From: Clitoria ternatea
Lineage: Eukaryota > Streptophyta > Magnoliopsida > Fabales > Fabaceae
DNA length: 64,000 nucleotides
Direction of reading: 5' to 3'
Assembly (NCBI GenBank): GCA_037962975.1
Contig: CM075671.1
Coordinates: 15,981,001 to 16,045,000, forward strand
Shown here: piece after piece, positions 60,526-64,000 of the stretch
Position numbering within the stretch: the first letter of the stretch is position 1
How the letters are laid out: every line of letters begins with the position of its first letter
Notes under the pieces: generated by a model
Told to the model about the DNA's origin: nothing
What the model saw: the letters and a program-made list of their open reading frames with translations, nothing else
Database searches by the model: none
Position numbers and translations under genes: made by a program

Positions 60526-60690
60526 AGACTTGAAAAAGTCCAAGGCCAAGGTTAAGCTACTAAATGCTATGAATTGAGTGAAATCATATTATGGTTGTTA
60601 AGTATTATAGTTAAAGAAATCAACTATAAATAAATTGCATTCTTATCCATGAGAAGTAGTAAAGTATGGTGATTATTTTTAGGATAAGAA

Positions 60691-61809
60691 ATGGCTGACC
60701 CTCATGGTATGTATGCCATGGCTGCTACATTTCAGCGTTTTGCTGATATTCTAGAGAGGCAGAATCAGCCTCCACCAGCAAATAATCATAGTCTGGACTG
60801 CTTCTTGAAGCATAAACCCACTGAATTTCATGGAGGCTTTCATCTTGATCAAGCTTATTCATGGATTCAAAACTTAGAAAGGATCTTTGATAGTTTGCAG
60901 TACACTGAGGCACAGAAGGTCGATTATGTGTATTTATGCTTCGTAAAGAAGTTGAGAACTGGTGGAAGATTACTAAAGCTAGAATGATAGTTGCGGGAAC
61001 TGAATTAATCTAGGAGAACTTCAAGGTGTGTTTCCTTGAAAAATATTTCCCAAACACTGTAAGGAGCAGAAAATAGTTAGAGTTCATGGAACTCAGGCAG
61101 GGTAATCTGAGTGTTGAAGAGTATGCAGCTAAATTTGAAGAACTTTGTTTATTTTACCCTCCTTTTCAGCAGCCTGGTACTGAAGGCTCTAAATGTATTA
61201 AATTTGAGAGTGGTTTAAGAGCTGAAATTAAAAAGGCATTCAGACACCAAGAAATCAGGAGTTTCCCTGTTCTTTGTAAACAAATGCAGAATTTATGAAG
61301 AAGATGATAAAGCCTTAATGGATCAAGCAGTAAATTTGACAGTTCTTCAAGGCCACAACCAATTAATTTTAAAAAGCAAGGAAAGTTTACTAGAGGTGGA
61401 TCATTATTTAAATCTAGAGGCCGAGGTAACTCTGGTAATCGTTCTATTAGTCGTCTGAGGGATGGCAAATGTTTCAAATGTGGTGGTGACCATCTTGCTA
61501 GTAATTGTGATAAAGAAGAAGAAGTTATTTGTTATCACTGCAATGAAAAGGGGCACATCCGCTCTAACGGTCCTCTATTGCATCAGACAGATTCTAATAT
61601 TAGCATTAACCGTGGAGGCTTCCGAGGACGAGGCCATGAAAACGGTAACCGTGGTGGCCGAGGCAATGGTGAACGCAGTAATAATTCTATGGTTCTTAGA
61701 AATGATCGAGCTGGAACTTCTAATTCACCAGCTGCAAGCAGAGTCTATTCCATCACTGCTGAGGATGCTGCCCAGGCTAATGATCTGGTTCAGAGTAAGT
61801 GTTTAATTA
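60691..61809 (+). pseudogene. Element D gag, frameshifted
   Basis: The ATG at 60691 (MADPHGMYAMAATFQRFADI) starts a gag domain (FHGGFHLDQAYSWIQNLERI). The frame shifts near 60930 and stops occur at 61011-61013 and 61074-61076; the frame shifts again near 61285. Two knuckles follow: CFKCGGDHLASNC is complete, but CYHCNEKGHIRSN has glycine where the last cysteine should be. An RGG-type basic stretch (GGFRGRGHENGNRGGRGNG) follows. Confidence 0.88.
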
Positions 61810-62709
61810 GTGATTTTTATTCTTAATGTTGTGTTTGATTCTGGAGTGAATCATTCCTTTATCTTTAATGATTGTGTAATGCGTCTGAGATTGCCTGTTA
61901 TTGTTATGAATCGGGCTTTTGATGTATCTAACCTGACTGGTACTAAACTATGGACTTCTATGATGTGTAAAAATGTATCATTCACTTTGGGTGATAGGAG
62001 TTTTATGGCTGACTTGATATGTCTACCTTTGAGGGGTCTTGACATTGTCCTTGGTATGGATTGGCTATCAGCCAATAAAGTCCTAGTTGATTGTCAAAGC
62101 CAGCGGGTAATTTTTCCAAATCTGAATGCCGATGATTATACAATCCAAGGTATATCCCAGTTGTTTATGTTATTCTGTTTGACTGATGGAAGGAGTGAGT
62201 CTAGAGTACATGAGATCCCAGTTGTATGTGACTTTTCTAAGGTAGTTCTGGAGGATGTACCTGGTGTTCCTCTTGAAAGGGAGATTGAATTCTCTATTGA
62301 TCTTGTTCCTGGAGCTGAACCAATCTCTAAAGCTCCTTATAGGATGTCTCCTATTGAATTGGCAGAATTAAAGAAGCAGGTTGATGAATTGCTTGAGAAA
62401 CAGTTTATTCAACCTAGTATATCACTGTGGGGTGCTCCGGTGTTACTTGTTAAAAAGAAAGATGGTAGTATACGGCTATGTGTTGATTACCGCCAGTTGA
62501 ATAAGCTTACAATCAAGAATAAGTACCTGTTGCCAAGGATTGATGACTTGATTGATCAATTACGGGGTGCTTCAGTCTTTTTAAAGATTGATTTACGATC
62601 TGGATACCATCAGATTAGAGTTAAGGCTTCTGATATTCCTAAAACAGCGTTCGGGACCCGATATGGCCACTATGAATATGTGGTGATGTCGTTTGGTGTA
62701 ACTAATGTT
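61810..62709 (+). pseudogene. Element D protease and partial reverse transcriptase
   Basis: Another frameshift (about 61810-61825) precedes the protease (VVFDSGVNHSFIFND; the usual alanine after D-S-G is valine). The RT follows in the same frame: LCVDYRQLNKLTIKN, LKIDLRSGYHQIRV, and TRYGHYEYVVMSFGVTN, then the insertion of E before the catalytic DD motif. RNase H and integrase lie outside the window or are missing. Confidence 0.9.
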
Positions 62710-64000
62710 TGTAACATCCCTGTTTTTAGAAACAGTTTTACCCTTGTAATTTTTGAAGTATGGAAGTTTTGTAAGTGATAATAAGTAAATAAGGGACTCT
62801 ACATGTAGTCAAGAATTGATAATCTAATCCTATATCTAACACTAATTTAGTAAACTAATTAGACTTGTACCATCATTCATCAAGTCAATTCCTAGACATT
62901 CGATTCATACCGAAAAGAGATCCACAATTGTCTATTTCTACACTTTGGGGATATCCGATTTCAGTATGGACAGTCCCTAATGAACTGTTTTGACAAATCA
63001 AATACTTTTCCTAAAGAGCCAAAACTTTAATTCAGACCTCATCAACCTCGTTTCTTGGAAAAACTTATCTAGTTAAATAGGAACCTCTGAATTCAACTAA
63101 AATATCTTTCCTGTTTTGGGCATAACTTTTTCATATGAGGTCGAAATTAAGAAATTTTAATCTCGGTTTCGTTGTTATGAAAAACCTGACAAACTCTATT
63201 TCTAGCCTCAAACTCTATTTCGTGATCTATCATTACCAAACTCGAAAAAAAAACGTTATTTAATCTTGTTAAATTCTTAGAAAAATCATACGAGCTCAGA
63301 ATCAGTTCGTTGTAATTTTTCTGTTCTCGTATTAAATCCCTCTACAATTCTCGTGAAGAACCTGAAAGCTAGTTCTTGCTCGATCATCCCCGAAAAGCGA
63401 AAATTTTTAGAGAAATAGTGATTTTCGCAGGAATAGTAACTCCTATAGAAAAACGCGAATATCTCTCTCATACGATGTCGAAATGACTTCGTTCTTTTTT
63501 TATGGTTTCGTATCGAAAAATCCTACAACTTTCGTGAAGAAATGAAAGGCTAATTCCCAACAGATTTTGCGCGGCAGAATTATCTTTCAAAAAAGAACTA
63601 TTACACCAACTCCCATTTTTCTCTGTTTTTGGCGTAACTTTTGCTCCGGGTGTCAGATTTTTGCATACCATATATCGTTTCGAAGAGAAAGAGCCGATCT
63701 ACAACTTTCATGTTGGAAATTTTTTTAGATTCTAACCGCAACTATAAGTAACTTTTTGTTTTCTTTTAAAATTAACTATTCAAAACCGGTACCAATTAAA
63801 TTTAGACCCGGTGGCCAGATTTTTCTATAAATATGGCATCACCCCTCTTCAAAAGCTGCACCACTCTTTCTCTCCCACTTCATGCAGCCCTTCTCTCTCT
63901 CTCTCTCCCTCTCTCTCCTCTATTGACACTAAACCACCTCTGTTCTTCACCAAAATCACGTAAAGTCTAACTACGGAGACAGATCATCGATTGGAGCTAC
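62710..64000 (+). repeat. 5' LTR of element E (partial, runs off the window)
   Basis: TGTAACATCCCTG at 62710 splits the RT of D. The U3 part is made of loosely repeated blocks of roughly 150-170 bp (CTACAACTTTCGTGAAGAA; TCATACGATGTCGAAATGAC). The TATA box is followed by a CT-rich leader. No coding sequence is seen before the window ends. Confidence 0.85.
63836..63843 (+). promoter_or_regulatory. TATA box of element E 5' LTR
   Basis: TTTTTCTATAAATATGGCATC, then TCTCTCTCTC-type sequence at 63880-63930. Transcription would start near 63868. Confidence 0.7.

Larger units (their letters stand above)
57699..62709 (+). mobile_element. Element D: Ty3/gypsy chromovirus-like element, cut by element E
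   Basis: 5' LTR (57699 to about 60510, TGTAACATCC start), primer site, gag and protease-RT in plus orientation. The RT is interrupted at 62710. Its gag and protease differ clearly from A and C, so it is another lineage member. The LTR is related to fragment F. Confidence 0.85.

Overview
This 64 kb window looks like repeat-rich, gene-poor nuclear DNA of a flowering plant, probably pericentromeric or otherwise heterochromatic. A dicot, perhaps a legume, is a guess based on the large Ogre/Tat-type element and the element mix. I found no convincing host gene, tRNA, rRNA or CRISPR array. Almost everything recognisable is an LTR retrotransposon, or part of one, stacked inside another.

Stack 1 (1-26119): element A is a Ty3/gypsy chromovirus (Tekay/Del-like, minus strand). 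It has gag, protease, RT, RNase H, integrase and a C-terminal chromodomain at 832-5226. Its 3' LTR is cut by the window start. Its 5' LTR (5488-26119) is split by element B, a complete 18.1 kb Ogre/Tat-type element at 6596-24673 with a perfect 5-bp target duplication (CTTAT). B has long LTRs (about 2.82 kb), a tRNA primer site, an extra ORF1 upstream of gag, gag-protease, a candidate 212-nt intron between protease and RT, RT, two RNase H domains, integrase, and a 2-kb 3' untranslated region full of tandem repeats and hairpins.

Middle region (26120-32882): AT-rich intergenic DNA with remnants: a hAT-like terminus, a SINE-like segment, a possible snRNA-type promoter, and low-complexity tracts.

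Stack 2 (32883-about 51340): an LTR fragment F (minus) is followed by a truncated Ty1/copia-like element I (SIRE-like, minus; 3' LTR 34755-36034). Element C, a second Tekay-type element (plus, 36505-49840, TSD GCTGT), landed inside a 3'-proximal ORF of I. C's integrase is itself split by a 3.43 kb solo LTR S (43124-46553).

Stack 3 (about 53170-64000): a putative LTR H with a primer site, an LTR fragment G, then element D (plus, from 57699) inserted in G. D's RT is cut at 62710 by the 5' LTR of element E, which runs off the window.

All coding regions are decayed. A's gag-pol keeps one reading frame from end to end but carries 12 internal stop codons. B has five stops and one frameshift. C and D mix stops and frameshifts. 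The most interesting signals are noncoding: a TCCGAGTGA motif amplified in the LTRs of three different families; family-specific CG-rich near-palindromes in several LTRs; an LTR segment shared by A, F and G but replaced in C; and the frame-preserving intron and structured 3' UTR of B. I see no undescribed gene system beyond these.
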